NCBI GenBank assembly: GCA_040389065.1 | Contig: JAZKAR010000011.1 | Span: forward strand, 62,001-126,000 | Direction: 5' to 3' | From: JAZKAR01 sp040389065 | GTDB lineage: Bacteria > Pseudomonadota > Gammaproteobacteria > Burkholderiales > Casimicrobiaceae | DNA length: 64,000 bases | Part shown: piece after piece, positions 35,526-44,340 of the stretch | How the letters are laid out: the number at the start of each line of letters is the position of its first letter | Position numbering within the stretch: the stretch's first letter is position 1 | Made by a program: the position numbers and the translations under genes | The notes under the pieces: model-generated | Database searches by the model: none | Seen by the model: the letters and a program-made list of their open reading frames with translations, nothing else | Told to the model about the DNA's origin: nothing

Positions 35526-37274
35526 ATGGATCGTCAGCGTTATTTGTTTCTGTTTTCGTTTATCATTTCAATAGCACTTTTGTTCAGTGCCTGGCAAAAG
35601 GAACAAGCAGAAAAAGCTTTGGCAGTCTCAGCCTCTTCTCCTGCAACCATTGCAACAGCATCGGTAGCTGCTAAAAGCGCTAATAGTATTCCTGTTGTGG
35701 CATCTCCAGCTCCTGCTACGGTTACTACTACCTCTACTACCAATGGAGTGCCTGTTGTAAATAGCGCCGCCACGCCATCACCCGCATTACCTGCTGCGCC
35801 AGCACCTCATATCAATCCTGAGCGTATTAAAATAGAAACTGATCTTTATATTGCTTACGTGAATACCTTAGGCGGTGTTCTTGAATCGATTGAATTTAAA
35901 GCTCACCGTAGCAGCCAAGATAAATCGAAGCTATTTCACTATTTAAAACAAGATGCTGATCATGTGCATATTGCACAAACAGGGTTAACTGGGCAGGGTT
36001 TACCGAATCACAATACGCAATATATACCCTCTGCAAAATCATTGACGCTGCAGCAAAATCAAAATGAAATGATTTTAACGCTGACCCCTGCTGTACCTTC
36101 GCCCGGGGCAGTGATTCAACAGCAATGGATCTTTCATAGAGATTCTTACGTGATTGATTCTGCTTACACGCTTCAAAATAAAACAGCGCTTCCTTGGGTA
36201 GCAAACGCGTACTTTCAATTAGAGCGTGATAATAAGCCGCCTGCAGGGCAAGCCCGTTTTGTTTCTAGCTTCACGGGAGTGGGTGTATACAATGAAGCTG
36301 ATAAATATCATAAGTTAAGTTTTGAGGATATACACAAGCAAAAAGCTACCTTCAACACGCATCCTTCAAGTGGTTGGATTGGTATGGTCGAGCATTATTT
36401 TGTCGCAGCTTGGTTAGTTAACCCTAATGCACATTTAGGCACCCCTGAGTTTTTTGCTCGTGCTACTACGGCAGATCGTGTTGCAGCTGGTTTGGTTTTA
36501 ACTCAAACTATTCAACCTCAGCAGCAAGCTAATATACGGGTACCGTTATATGTGGGGCCTCAAGAACAAGAGAAAATGGCACTGATTGCACCAGGGCTAG
36601 ATTTAACTGTTGATTATGGAATTTTTACAGTAGTGGCTGTTCCTATTTTTAAATTTCTGAAATTGCTGCATGGTGTATTAGGAAATTGGGGATGGGCAAT
36701 TTTAGCAATGACCTTTTTGTTAAAACTTGTATTTTTTCCGCTCAACCGCTCCAGCGCATATTCAATGGCAAAAACTAAGTTATTAACACCTCGTATAGAA
36801 CAAATCAGGGCGCAATATAAAGAAGACCCTGTACGTATGCAAAAAGAAATTATTACGTTGTATAAGAAGGAAAAAGTAAATCCAGCTGGTGGCTGTTTAC
36901 CCATTCTTATACAAATTCCTATTTTTATTGCATTGTATTGGGTGTTGTTATCAGCAGTTGAATTACGCCATGCACCTTGGATAGGTTGGATTCAAGATTT
37001 ATCTGCAGCAGATCCTTACTATATATTGCCAATACTCTATGGTTTAACGTCGTTTATTCAAGTGAAGGTAAGCCCTAAACCTGCCAGCCCAACAGGTAAT
37101 GAATCTGATGCGTTAATTCTGCAATACATGCCAGTGGCATTTAGCGTGATGTTTATATTTTTTCCTTCAGGCATGTTGCTGTATTGGGTATTAAATAATA
37201 CCTTAACAATTTTGCAGCAATGGCATGTGAATCGTGGTATTGAGCGTAGAGGGCTGAACGTTAAAGCAGCTTGA
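35526..37274 (+). CDS. yidC: Membrane protein insertase YidC
   Basis: YidC inserts and folds inner-membrane proteins, with or without SecYEG. The protein is 582 residues from the ATG at 35526; a TTG directly before it is also in frame. N-terminal membrane segment (about 6-23), then an Ala/Ser/Thr/Pro-rich linker (about 30-98), the large periplasmic beta domain (~100-330), and the five-helix insertase core. NRSSAYSMAKTKLLTPRIEQIRAQY contains the conserved Arg of the hydrophilic groove and the C1 loop (shown in part as YSMAKTKLL). GGCLPILIQIPIFIALYW marks helix 3. It lies 33 bases before mnmE. Confidence 0.97.
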   Translation: MDRQRYLFLFSFIISIALLFSAWQKEQAEKALAVSASSPATIATASVAAKSANSIPVVASPAPATVTTTSTTNGVPVVNSAATPSPALPAAPAPHINPERIKIETDLYIAYVNTLGGVLESIEFKAHRSSQDKSKLFHYLKQDADHVHIAQTGLTGQGLPNHNTQYIPSAKSLTLQQNQNEMILTLTPAVPSPGAVIQQQWIFHRDSYVIDSAYTLQNKTALPWVANAYFQLERDNKPPAGQARFVSSFTGVGVYNEADKYHKLSFEDIHKQKATFNTHPSSGWIGMVEHYFVAAWLVNPNAHLGTPEFFARATTADRVAAGLVLTQTIQPQQQANIRVPLYVGPQEQEKMALIAPGLDLTVDYGIFTVVAVPIFKFLKLLHGVLGNWGWAILAMTFLLKLVFFPLNRSSAYSMAKTKLLTPRIEQIRAQYKEDPVRMQKEIITLYKKEKVNPAGGCLPILIQIPIFIALYWVLLSAVELRHAPWIGWIQDLSAADPYYILPILYGLTSFIQVKVSPKPASPTGNESDALILQYMPVAFSVMFIFFPSGMLLYWVLNNTLTILQQWHVNRGIERRGLNVKAA

Positions 37275-37307
37275 GCGCTACCTAATAAATAACGAAGAAG
37301 CCAAAGC

Positions 37308-38699
37308 ATGAATCCTACCAGTATTACCATGCGTCCTCTTATTGCAGCGATTGCAACAGCGCCAGGGCAGGGTGGGGTAGGAATTGTAAGGCTATCTGGT
37401 AGTTTTGCTGAGATTCAAACAGTGGCGCAGGCAGTGTTAGGTAAACTGCCTGAACCTCGCCAAGCCTTATATCACTCTTTTCTTGATGATCAAGGTGAAG
37501 TGATTGATAAAGGCATTTCCCTTTATTTTCCAGCCCCTCATTCATTTACGGGTGAGCACGTATTAGAGCTTCAAGGGCATGGTGGGTCTGCTGTACTTGA
37601 TCTTACGCTTCAGCGTTGTATGCAGTGTGGTGCACGTTTGGCAGCGCCTGGCGAATTTACCCATCGAGCTTTTTTAAATAATAAAATTGATTTAGCCCAA
37701 GCTGAAGCGATTGCAGATGTTATTGCTGCAACCACCTCTCAAGCTGCGCGCGCAGCAACACGAAGTATGAGCGGTGTTTTTTCTAAAGCAGTGAATGCCA
37801 TTGTACAAGAGCTTATTGAGTTAAGAATGCTTGTAGAAGCCTTAATTGATTTTCCTGAAGAAGAGCTTGATTTTCTTGAGCGCTATCCTATTCGTGAACC
37901 TTTATCTTCTCTACATAGCGCTGTTGCTGCCCTTATAAAAAAAGCACATGCGGGTGTTTGGTTACAACGAGGCATGAATATTGTTTTGCTAGGCGCGCCA
38001 AATGTAGGGAAGTCGAGTTTACTGAATAGTTTAATTGGCGATGAAGTGGCTATCGTTACCCCAATTGCTGGAACAACGCGTGATCCTGTTCGGCATAGCC
38101 TACAGATTAAAGGTATTCCTGTGCATGTGGTTGATACCGCAGGCGTAAGAAAAACAAGTGATATTGTTGAACAAATGGGAATCGATCGCAGTTGGAAAGA
38201 AGCCAACCGAGCTGACCTTATTGTACTAATGCAAGCCTGTGGCGATGTTGATTCTGCAAGAGAGATTGAATCATGCTTAGAACAGCTGCCTCCTGATATT
38301 CCGCAGTTATGGGTTCATAATAAAGTTGATGTAGTACAGCAAGCTCCCCGATGCGAAAAAGATTGTAATAGTATTACGCATGTATATTTATCGGCCCGAA
38401 CGGCTGAAGGCCTTAAGCATTTTGAGTCAGCTGTGTTAGACGTATTAAATGTAGAGCTTAATCCGGCAGAAGATACCTTTATGGCGAGAAATCGTCATTT
38501 AGAAGCCTTAAAATTAGCGCAGTCTTATATTGTCGATGCTGAAAATGTATGGGATGCCTATTTGAATCATGGCATCCCTTTAGAGATCATTGCAGAGTCA
38601 TTACGAGCGGCGCAGCAGGCGCTAAATAGTATTACAGGTGAGTTTACCGCTGATGATTTGTTAGGCGTTATTTTTGGCCAATTTTGTATTGGAAAATAG
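37308..38699 (+). CDS. mnmE: tRNA modification GTPase MnmE
   Basis: MnmE works with MnmG to place the 5-carboxymethylaminomethyl group on U34 of certain tRNAs. The protein is 463 residues. An N-terminal folate-binding domain begins IAAIATAPGQGGVGIVRLSG. The GTPase domain has G1 GAPNVGKSS (about residue 229), G2 GTTRDPV, G3 DTAGVRKT and G4 NKVD. The C-terminal CIGK carries the catalytic Cys. The order rpmH-rnpA-yidC-mnmE is conserved in proteobacteria. Confidence 0.98.
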   Translation: MNPTSITMRPLIAAIATAPGQGGVGIVRLSGSFAEIQTVAQAVLGKLPEPRQALYHSFLDDQGEVIDKGISLYFPAPHSFTGEHVLELQGHGGSAVLDLTLQRCMQCGARLAAPGEFTHRAFLNNKIDLAQAEAIADVIAATTSQAARAATRSMSGVFSKAVNAIVQELIELRMLVEALIDFPEEELDFLERYPIREPLSSLHSAVAALIKKAHAGVWLQRGMNIVLLGAPNVGKSSLLNSLIGDEVAIVTPIAGTTRDPVRHSLQIKGIPVHVVDTAGVRKTSDIVEQMGIDRSWKEANRADLIVLMQACGDVDSAREIESCLEQLPPDIPQLWVHNKVDVVQQAPRCEKDCNSITHVYLSARTAEGLKHFESAVLDVLNVELNPAEDTFMARNRHLEALKLAQSYIVDAENVWDAYLNHGIPLEIIAESLRAAQQALNSITGEFTADDLLGVIFGQFCIGK

Positions 38700-38764
38700 T
38701 GGTTTCGTGAGAATAGAAATAACGCTATAATGCTTGTTCCTTGCCATACCCGCCCTTTAAGTTT

Positions 38765-38898
38765 TTAGAAGTTACGCCTTTGGGTTCTCTCAGCGTGGGA
38801 CGCCCCGCGTTATAGCAACTTGCCGTACTCTTTGTACTGTCTGCGTTGCTATGCGGGGCATCCTATGCCTTGATAGAACCCAAATGCGTAACTTCTAA
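38765..38898 (+). repeat. Palindromic GTACTGT repeat, 134 bp, between mnmE and rpsF
   Basis: Outer arms: TTAGAAGTTACGC with 11 more bases at the left, paired to the right end with one mismatch in 24. Inner arms GCCCCGC/GCGGGGC and ATAGCAAC/GTTGCTAT nest inside. The core is CTTGCCGTACTC then TTTGTACTGTCTGCG. GTTT occurs on both outer sides (…GTTT before TTAGAAG, GTTT after CTTCTAA), possibly a target duplication, but other copies do not show it. Confidence 0.93.
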
Positions 38899-38970
38899 GT
38901 TTTATTGATTGGGTTTAGATGCTCTGGTCGATGTTTTATCGACATGTACTAGGGATAGGGATGGCCGAGG

Positions 38971-38997
38971 GTCGTTTGCAGATGTGCTGTAAACGGC
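38971..38997 (+). promoter_or_regulatory. Stem-loop in the rpsF leader, possible S6:S18 control site
   Basis: GTCGTTTGCAG (38971-38981) pairs with CTGTAAACGGC (38987-38997) over 11 pairs with two G-T pairs and a 5-base loop. A GGCCG lies just upstream. rpsF operons often carry an S6:S18-binding leader hairpin with a bulged CCG; whether this is that motif is inference. Confidence 0.4.
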
Positions 38998-39024
38998 TTC
39001 TATTGATCACAAGGAGTTTGACCA

Positions 39025-39384
39025 ATGCGTCATTACGAAGTAGTTTTTATTGTGCACCCAGACCAAAGTGAACAGGTTGGTGCCATGGTTGAGCGTTACA
39101 AAGGTATTATTGCAGGCCAGCAAGGGTCTGTTCATCGCCTAGAAGACTGGGGCCGCCGTCAGTTATCTTACCCAATTCAAAAAGTTCACAAGGCACATTA
39201 TGTCATGATGAACATTGAAACCAATCAAGCTGGTTTAGATGAGTTGGTAAGCGCTTTCCGTTTTAATGATGCTGTATTGCGTTATTTTACGTTACAGCGT
39301 GAAGAAGCAGCTACAGGTTCTTCCTCAATGCTAAAAGGAGGATCTTCATCATCCTCTTCTTCTTCACAACAGGCATCCGCCTAA
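39025..39384 (+). CDS. rpsF: 30S ribosomal protein bS6
   Basis: bS6 binds bS18 in the platform of the small subunit. The protein is 119 residues. It begins MRHYEVVFIVHPDQSEQV and contains EDWGRRQLSYPIQKVHKAHYV, split here at the conserved WGRRQLSYPI. The tail is Ser-rich and likely unstructured; in E. coli this tail is glutamate-tagged, and a different, Ser-rich tail here suggests that does not occur. AAGGAG precedes the ATG. First gene of rpsF-priB-rpsR-rplI. Confidence 0.97.
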   Translation: MRHYEVVFIVHPDQSEQVGAMVERYKGIIAGQQGSVHRLEDWGRRQLSYPIQKVHKAHYVMMNIETNQAGLDELVSAFRFNDAVLRYFTLQREEAATGSSSMLKGGSSSSSSSSQQASA

Positions 39385-39408
39385 TATTTAGAGGTGTGTA
39401 ATCGGGAG

Positions 39409-39780
39409 ATGTTAAAACTAGATAGTTCATCTCAAACTAGCTCTCCTAAAAACTCTTCTAACAGCATCAACCATATTAAATTGCAGGCAGTGCTGATTGA
39501 AAAAAAAGCACTTCGTTATACCCCAGCAGGCTTACCTGTACAGGAAATTCTTGTGTCTCACCAGTCGCAACAAGGTGAAGCGGGTGTAAATCGCCAAATT
39601 GCATTTAATTGCCCTGCATTAGCGTATGGGGCAGTGGCAATAAAGCTTAGTGCTTTGCCAGAGCAAACTTTAATATTATTTGAAGGTTATCTGGCACCAC
39701 AGTATGGAATGCAGTCACGTTGGGTATTACACATTCACTATTTTGATATAGAGGGTCGGTCTGAAATAAATGAGGTTTAA
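39409..39780 (+). CDS. priB: Primosomal replication protein N
   Basis: PriB is a dimeric single-stranded DNA-binding protein of the replication restart primosome. It has 123 residues from ATG 39409, with a Ser/Asn-rich N-terminal extension before the OB fold begins at about IKLQAVLIEKKALRYTP. ALRYTPAGLPVQEILVSHQ and QQGEAGVNRQIAFNC match the E. coli PriB pattern. A GTG at 39394 is an alternative start; neither has a well-spaced ribosome-binding site, so the N-terminus is uncertain. Position between rpsF and rpsR is the classic one. Confidence 0.9.
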   Translation: MLKLDSSSQTSSPKNSSNSINHIKLQAVLIEKKALRYTPAGLPVQEILVSHQSQQGEAGVNRQIAFNCPALAYGAVAIKLSALPEQTLILFEGYLAPQYGMQSRWVLHIHYFDIEGRSEINEV

Positions 39781-39856
39781 CACTATTATCGTAAGCTAAT
39801 ATTTTTAAACGGTATTTTAGATTGCCTGGAATCATAAGAATTTAAGGAGTTTAGTC

Positions 39857-40153
39857 ATGGCATTTCCTGCCAAAAAGCGTGATGGTGCTGGTGGACCTGG
39901 TGGTCGTCGTCGTGAGAGCCGTGGTAGCCCTCTTTTTAAACGTCGTAAAGTATGCCGTTTTACCGCTGAAAACGTAAAAGAGATCGATTATAAAGATGTA
40001 GATCTTTTAAAAGAATTCGTTACTGAAACAGGTAAGATCATTCCTGCTCGTTTAACAGGTACACGCGCAAAGTATCAGCGTCAGCTTACCACAGCAATTA
40101 AGCGCGCACGCTTCTTAGCGTTGTTGCCTTATTCTGATAGCCATAAGGGGTAA
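39857..40153 (+). CDS. rpsR: 30S ribosomal protein bS18
   Basis: bS18 pairs with bS6 in the small-subunit platform. The protein is 98 residues, longer than the usual 75 because of a Gly/Arg-rich N-terminal extension (about residues 1-27). The conserved part runs from FKRRKVCRFT to RLTGTRAKYQRQLTTAIKRA. AAGGAG lies 8 bases before the ATG. It is 5 bases before rplI. Confidence 0.97.
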   Translation: MAFPAKKRDGAGGPGGRRRESRGSPLFKRRKVCRFTAENVKEIDYKDVDLLKEFVTETGKIIPARLTGTRAKYQRQLTTAIKRARFLALLPYSDSHKG

Positions 40154-40158
40154 TAAGT

Positions 40159-40614
40159 ATGCAAATTATCCTTTTAGAAAAAGTCGCTAATTTAGGTACA
40201 TTGGGTGACGTTGTAAGCGTTAAAAATGGTTACGCACGTAACTTTTTAATTCCCCAAGGTAAAGCGCGTCGTGCAACGGCTAAGAGCATTGCTGAAATTG
40301 AAGAGCGTCGTACAGAACTTGAAGCTGAACATGGCAAGAAATTGCAAGCCGCTCAAGCATTAGGTGAACAGTTAAGTGGTTTAACTCTTCAAATCGTGCA
40401 AAAAGCAGGTTTAGATGGTCGCTTATTCGGTTCAGTAGGCTCTACTGATATTTCAGATGCACTGAAAACTCAAGGTTATACCATTGAGCGTCGTACTATT
40501 CGTTTGCCAAATGGCTTATTAAAGCAAATTGGTAACCACACAGTATCGATTGGTTTGCACACTGATGTTGTAGTGGATGTAACCGTTTCAGTATTGGGTG
40601 ATACAACTACTTAA
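40159..40614 (+). CDS. rplI: 50S ribosomal protein bL9
   Basis: bL9 reaches from the large subunit toward neighbouring ribosomes and stabilises translation accuracy. The protein is 151 residues. The N-terminal domain has MQIILLEKVANLG and GYARNFLIPQGKA, followed by a long connecting helix and a C-terminal domain with GLDGRLFGSVGSTDI. A strong terminator closes the operon. Confidence 0.98.
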   Translation: MQIILLEKVANLGTLGDVVSVKNGYARNFLIPQGKARRATAKSIAEIEERRTELEAEHGKKLQAAQALGEQLSGLTLQIVQKAGLDGRLFGSVGSTDISDALKTQGYTIERRTIRLPNGLLKQIGNHTVSIGLHTDVVVDVTVSVLGDTTT

Positions 40615-40644
40615 TTGTTTTAATAAAAACATTAAGTAGCTAAA

Positions 40645-40677
40645 AAGCCAACCTTTTTAAAGGGTTGGCTTTTTTTA
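40645..40677 (+). terminator. Intrinsic terminator after rplI
   Basis: Perfect 9-base arms AAGCCAACC (40645-40653) and GGTTGGCTT (40663-40671), then T run to 40676. Confidence 0.95.
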
Positions 40678-40861
40678 TAGGGTGTTTAGGTGAAGGGTTT
40701 GAAACTAAAGGCAAATCTGCCATTGCTGATAAATCATAAAAGTATCAAACTAAGTTTTAATTGAGTAACAGGTGTATTAGTCAATACAAATTTAGCTATA
40801 TTTATTCAGGGCTGAATATTCTTTGCCTTCTCATAAACACTGTTGCACTTCAATGTTGAAA

Positions 40862-41158
40862 CTACGTGAGCCTGCCACTCCCAATGATCTGCTTAAATAA
40901 AGGCAGAAGCTCATTATACTTAACTAAAAACATATCATTGTCGCTATGTCTAGATGCCCGAGCACTCATAAAAAGCTCATTACGGAGATCTGTTAAGGAC
41001 TCCCGTCTCATGGCTTTGGCATTTTCTGCTGCAGCCTCAAAGGAGCCAAAATGTTTGTATCCATCAAAGCTCATGGCGAAGGCGAAGATGGCGCTTTCAT
41101 TCGTTGGGTGTGGCAACTGCTCTAGCGATAAGGTTGTATTTAGAATCAAGCTGCTCAC
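40862..41158 (-). CDS. Small hypothetical protein, unrecognised
   Basis: I do not recognise its function. From the GTG at 41158 it has 98 residues; the frame reaches a GTG at 41170. AGGTGAG lies 8 bases before 41158 and decides the start. The protein is cytoplasmic-looking and helical in its second half. FAFAMSFDGYKHFGSF and LRNELFMSARASRHSDND look like conserved blocks of a widespread small-protein family, but I cannot name it. An equally long frame on the opposite strand is its shadow. It may be on its own transcript after rplI. Confidence 0.6.
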   Translation of the reverse strand: MSSLILNTTLSLEQLPHPTNESAIFAFAMSFDGYKHFGSFEAAAENAKAMRRESLTDLRNELFMSARASRHSDNDMFLVKYNELLPLFKQIIGSGRLT

Positions 41159-41225
41159 TTTATTGCTCACCTAACATAAAATATGCACATTAAATTTAAC
41201 TCTAGAAGTTAGCCAGGTTTTTAAC

Positions 41226-42068
41226 TCACCGAGTTTTCATCAAAATCACTCCTGCCATAATCATAACGACAGCAAAAAAACGCGCAATACCAAAACGTTC
41301 TTTTAAAAAAAATGTGGCAATCGCCATGCCAAATAAAATAGAGGTTTCGCGTAAGCCTGCAACCAATGCTATGGGAGCTTTTGTCATGGCCCATAAAGCA
41401 AGGCCATACGAGCACAAACTTAATGAGCCACTCATCAGCCCTTTCAACCATAGGCTAGGAGGAAGTTGTTTCATCTTCTGCGGTTGAACAAAAAAGCCTA
41501 CACCAATCATACCTAGACCATTTAACAAGAAAACCCACAAGATATAACTAAGCGTGTTGCCTGCAACTCTAACACCCATTCCATCTAGTAATGTATAGGC
41601 AGCGATAACAGTAGCGTTAAGTAACGCTAAAAAAACAACCGATTGTTGAATGCTCTTCTTAAATAAATTATCAATAAAAAGACAAATAATACCGCCACAT
41701 ATCATAAGAATAGCCAGCCACCCCTGCTTGCTCAGTGTTTCGTCTAACAATAATGTAGTCGCAATAGCTGTAAATAAAGGGGCAGAGCCTCGCATTAAGG
41801 GGTAAGCGAAACTAAAGTCGCCTTTTTTATAAACACTGGCAAGCAAACAGTAATAAGCTACCTGCATAAAAATAGAAAAACCTAACCAAGGCCAACTAGC
41901 TGCTGCCGGAAAAGGTAAAAAAGGAATAATTAAAATCGAAACAACGGCAGCACCAACAGAAAGTAGAATAGTGTCTGTGAGCTTATCTAACCCTGATTTA
42001 ATCATGGCGTTCCATGATGCATGCATCATGGCAGCAAATAAAACAACTGACATGACAAAGATCGACAT
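41226..42068 (-). CDS. DMT-family (EamA) transporter
   Basis: An inner-membrane drug/metabolite-type transporter of 280 residues with about ten hydrophobic segments, matching two EamA repeats. PLMRGSAPLFTAIATTLLL (about residue 90) and GLRETSILFGMAIATFFLKERFG (about 235) are the paired Pro/Arg and Glu-rich ends of each repeat (quoted here in part). Substrate unknown; relatives move amino acids or metabolites. A single gene on the minus strand before xth. Confidence 0.87.
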   Translation of the reverse strand: MSIFVMSVVLFAAMMHASWNAMIKSGLDKLTDTILLSVGAAVVSILIIPFLPFPAAASWPWLGFSIFMQVAYYCLLASVYKKGDFSFAYPLMRGSAPLFTAIATTLLLDETLSKQGWLAILMICGGIICLFIDNLFKKSIQQSVVFLALLNATVIAAYTLLDGMGVRVAGNTLSYILWVFLLNGLGMIGVGFFVQPQKMKQLPPSLWLKGLMSGSLSLCSYGLALWAMTKAPIALVAGLRETSILFGMAIATFFLKERFGIARFFAVVMIMAGVILMKTR

Positions 42069-42144
42069 ACGTTTCTTTCTACAGGTGTTGGGTGAATACG
42101 CTAGATGACATGATGCGTCTTTGTCTTAGCCTATCTAGACTATA

Positions 42145-42924
42145 TTAGCTTAGTTCTAAAATAATAGGCGTATGATCAGAAGGGCGCTCTAATGCGCGAG
42201 GTGAGGGGTCAATCCAACATCGTAAAGCAGAGGCTTTAAGCGATTCTGAAATGAGAATATGATCAATTCTTAACCCTTGATTTCGACGAAAACCGCCTTG
42301 GCGGTAATCCCACCAGGTATAGCTCTTCTCAGGCTGTTCAAAGAGTCTGAAGCTATCGTGCAACCCGCAGGCTAACAGAGATTGAAAGGCGGCACGTTCA
42401 GGAGGCGAACATAAGATACCTTCTCCCCAGGCAACCGGGTCATATACATCAGCATCGGCTGGAGCGATATTAAAATCGCCGACGATAATTAATTTATCAT
42501 TTTTAGCCAACGTATTTTTTATATGTTGTTGCGCGGCATTTAGCCATTCTAATTTATAGAGATACTTCTCACTCCCAACTGCTTGCCCGTTAGGTACATA
42601 CCAATCCATTAAAGTAATACCATTGAGCTGAATACCGATGGCACGCGCTTGAGGATCAATCCACCCTTCAAACCCAATTTCTTCTTGAGAAAAAACACGT
42701 TCGTGAGATTCATTTTTAACTAACCAGGCGACCCCGTTGTAAGTTTTCTGACCCATCACTGCACAGTGATAACCAATAGCTTCAAAAGCGGCATGAGGAA
42801 ATACCGGTGTATCCATTTTAAGCTCTTGTAAACCCAAAGCGTCAGGCTGTTGCTGTGTTAACCAATCGAGAACATGGGGAAGGCGTACTTTAAGGGAATT
42901 TACATTCCAGGAAGCTATTTTCAC
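42145..42924 (-). CDS. xthA: Exodeoxyribonuclease III
   Basis: Xth cuts at abasic sites and trims 3' blocking groups in base-excision repair. The protein is 259 residues of the EEP fold. Visible are ASWNVNSLKVRL (metal Asn), QELKMD (metal Glu), VGDFNIAPADADVY (catalytic Asp/Asn), RIDHILIS, and SDHTPIILEL with the final catalytic His. E. coli Xth is about 268 residues. Located between the DMT gene and metK, all minus strand. Confidence 0.95.
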   Translation of the reverse strand: MKIASWNVNSLKVRLPHVLDWLTQQQPDALGLQELKMDTPVFPHAAFEAIGYHCAVMGQKTYNGVAWLVKNESHERVFSQEEIGFEGWIDPQARAIGIQLNGITLMDWYVPNGQAVGSEKYLYKLEWLNAAQQHIKNTLAKNDKLIIVGDFNIAPADADVYDPVAWGEGILCSPPERAAFQSLLACGLHDSFRLFEQPEKSYTWWDYRQGGFRRNQGLRIDHILISESLKASALRCWIDPSPRALERPSDHTPIILELS

Positions 42925-43113
42925 AAATCAATCCCAGTTATTAATCAAGAAAAACGAAAGAGATAAGGCTTACATCCGGTTTTTTCAGCAAAATATGGCA
43001 TACAGTATGTAGCAAAACGACAGTAAAACAACAAGAAACCTTAACAGTGCGAGAGCAATTATTGGCATGAAGGTATTTATTATTCTACTAAGAGACCAAT
43101 TAAAAGTGTTTTT

Positions 43114-43155
43114 ACAGCCTGAAATGTATCTATGTCTATACTTTTTTCAGGCTGT
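43114..43155. repeat. Perfect 11-base inverted repeat after metK
   Basis: ACAGCCTGAAA (43114-43124) pairs with TTTCAGGCTGT (43145-43155), loop 20. It lies 6 bases past the metK stop. No T run follows on the minus strand, so it may be an mRNA-protecting stem rather than a classical terminator. Confidence 0.6.
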
Positions 43156-43161
43156 CTTGGC

Positions 43162-44322
43162 CTAACTGAGCTCAGCTTGTAAGGCAGCTACTTTATCAAG
43201 CGCTTCCCAGCTAAATTCAGGCTCGTCGCGCCCAAAATGACCGTAAGCCGATGTTTTACTATAAATAGGGCGTAGAAGATTCAGTTCTTGAATAATACCT
43301 TTAGGGCGTAAATCAAAATGTTTTTCTACTAATTGCGCTAATTTTTCATCAGGCACTTTGCCTGTACCAAAACTTTGCACAGCCACAGAAACAGGGCGAG
43401 CAACACCAATAGCATACGACACTTGAACTTGGCAGCGTTTAGCAAGCCCAGCTGCTACGATATTTTTAGCAACATGGCGTGCGGCATAAGCGGCTGAACG
43501 ATCAACCTTAGAAGGGTCTTTTCCAGAGAACGCTCCTCCACCATGAGGTGCTGTACCGCCGTAGCTATCAACAATAATTTTACGGCCTGTTAGGCCACAA
43601 TCACCTTGAGGGCCGCCAATCACAAAGCGGCCTGTAGGGTTAATTAAATAGCGAATATTTTTGCTGATTAAATGACTAGGTAAAACAGGTTTAATAATTT
43701 CTTCGATAACTGCTTCTTCAATGGCACTATGCGAAATATCGGGATCATGCTGTGTAGAAAGAACGATGGTTTCGATAGAAACAGGTTGGTTATTTTCATA
43801 GCGAACGGTAATTTGAGACTTAGCATCAGGGCGTAACCATGGCAGACGACCATCTTTGCGCAATTCAGCTTGCCGTTGCATTAGGCGGTGAGCGTAGTAA
43901 ATCGGTAACGGCATTAAGGCAGGGGTTTCATCGCTGGCATACCCAAACATTAAGCCTTGATCTCCAGCGCCTTGTTCTAAATCACGGCCCTCACCCTCGT
44001 TAACGCCTTGAGCAATGTCGGGCGATTGCTTATTGTAAGCATTTAAAACGGCACAGCTTTTATAATCAAATCCTAAATCAGTATTATCGTAACCAATTTT
44101 TTTTATCGTTTGGCGCGTAATCGCTGCATAATCAATGTTGGCATGGGTGGTGATTTCTCCTGCAAGAACCACTAGGCCTGTACTCACTAGTGTTTCGGCA
44201 GCCACGCGTCCTTTGCTATCTTCAGCTAGAATGGCATCTAGAATGGCATCTGAAATTTGATCGGCAACTTTATCGGGATGCCCTTCAGATACCGATTCAG
44301 ATGTAAACAAAAAATCACTCAT
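43162..44322 (-). CDS. metK: S-adenosylmethionine synthetase
   Basis: MetK makes S-adenosylmethionine from methionine and ATP. The protein is 386 residues from the ATG at 44322, which has GGAG 6-7 bases upstream; the frame opens 8 codons earlier. Visible motifs are SVSEGHPDKVADQISD, GAGDQGLMFGYA (signature), GGPQGDCGLTGRKII and GGGAFSGKDPSKVDRSAAY (P-loop-like). It is divergent from the lipid A acyltransferase gene with only 18 bases between starts. Confidence 0.98.
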   Translation of the reverse strand: MSDFLFTSESVSEGHPDKVADQISDAILDAILAEDSKGRVAAETLVSTGLVVLAGEITTHANIDYAAITRQTIKKIGYDNTDLGFDYKSCAVLNAYNKQSPDIAQGVNEGEGRDLEQGAGDQGLMFGYASDETPALMPLPIYYAHRLMQRQAELRKDGRLPWLRPDAKSQITVRYENNQPVSIETIVLSTQHDPDISHSAIEEAVIEEIIKPVLPSHLISKNIRYLINPTGRFVIGGPQGDCGLTGRKIIVDSYGGTAPHGGGAFSGKDPSKVDRSAAYAARHVAKNIVAAGLAKRCQVQVSYAIGVARPVSVAVQSFGTGKVPDEKLAQLVEKHFDLRPKGIIQELNLLRPIYSKTSAYGHFGRDEPEFSWEALDKVAALQAELS

Positions 44323-44340
44323 TTTCTTCTCCATAGGTCT

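Noticed and set aside
40866..41174. Forward 102-residue frame opposite the small minus-strand gene
   Set aside because: It has no ribosome-binding site and no recognisable blocks. The minus-strand frame has AGGTGAG at good distance and conserved-looking segments.
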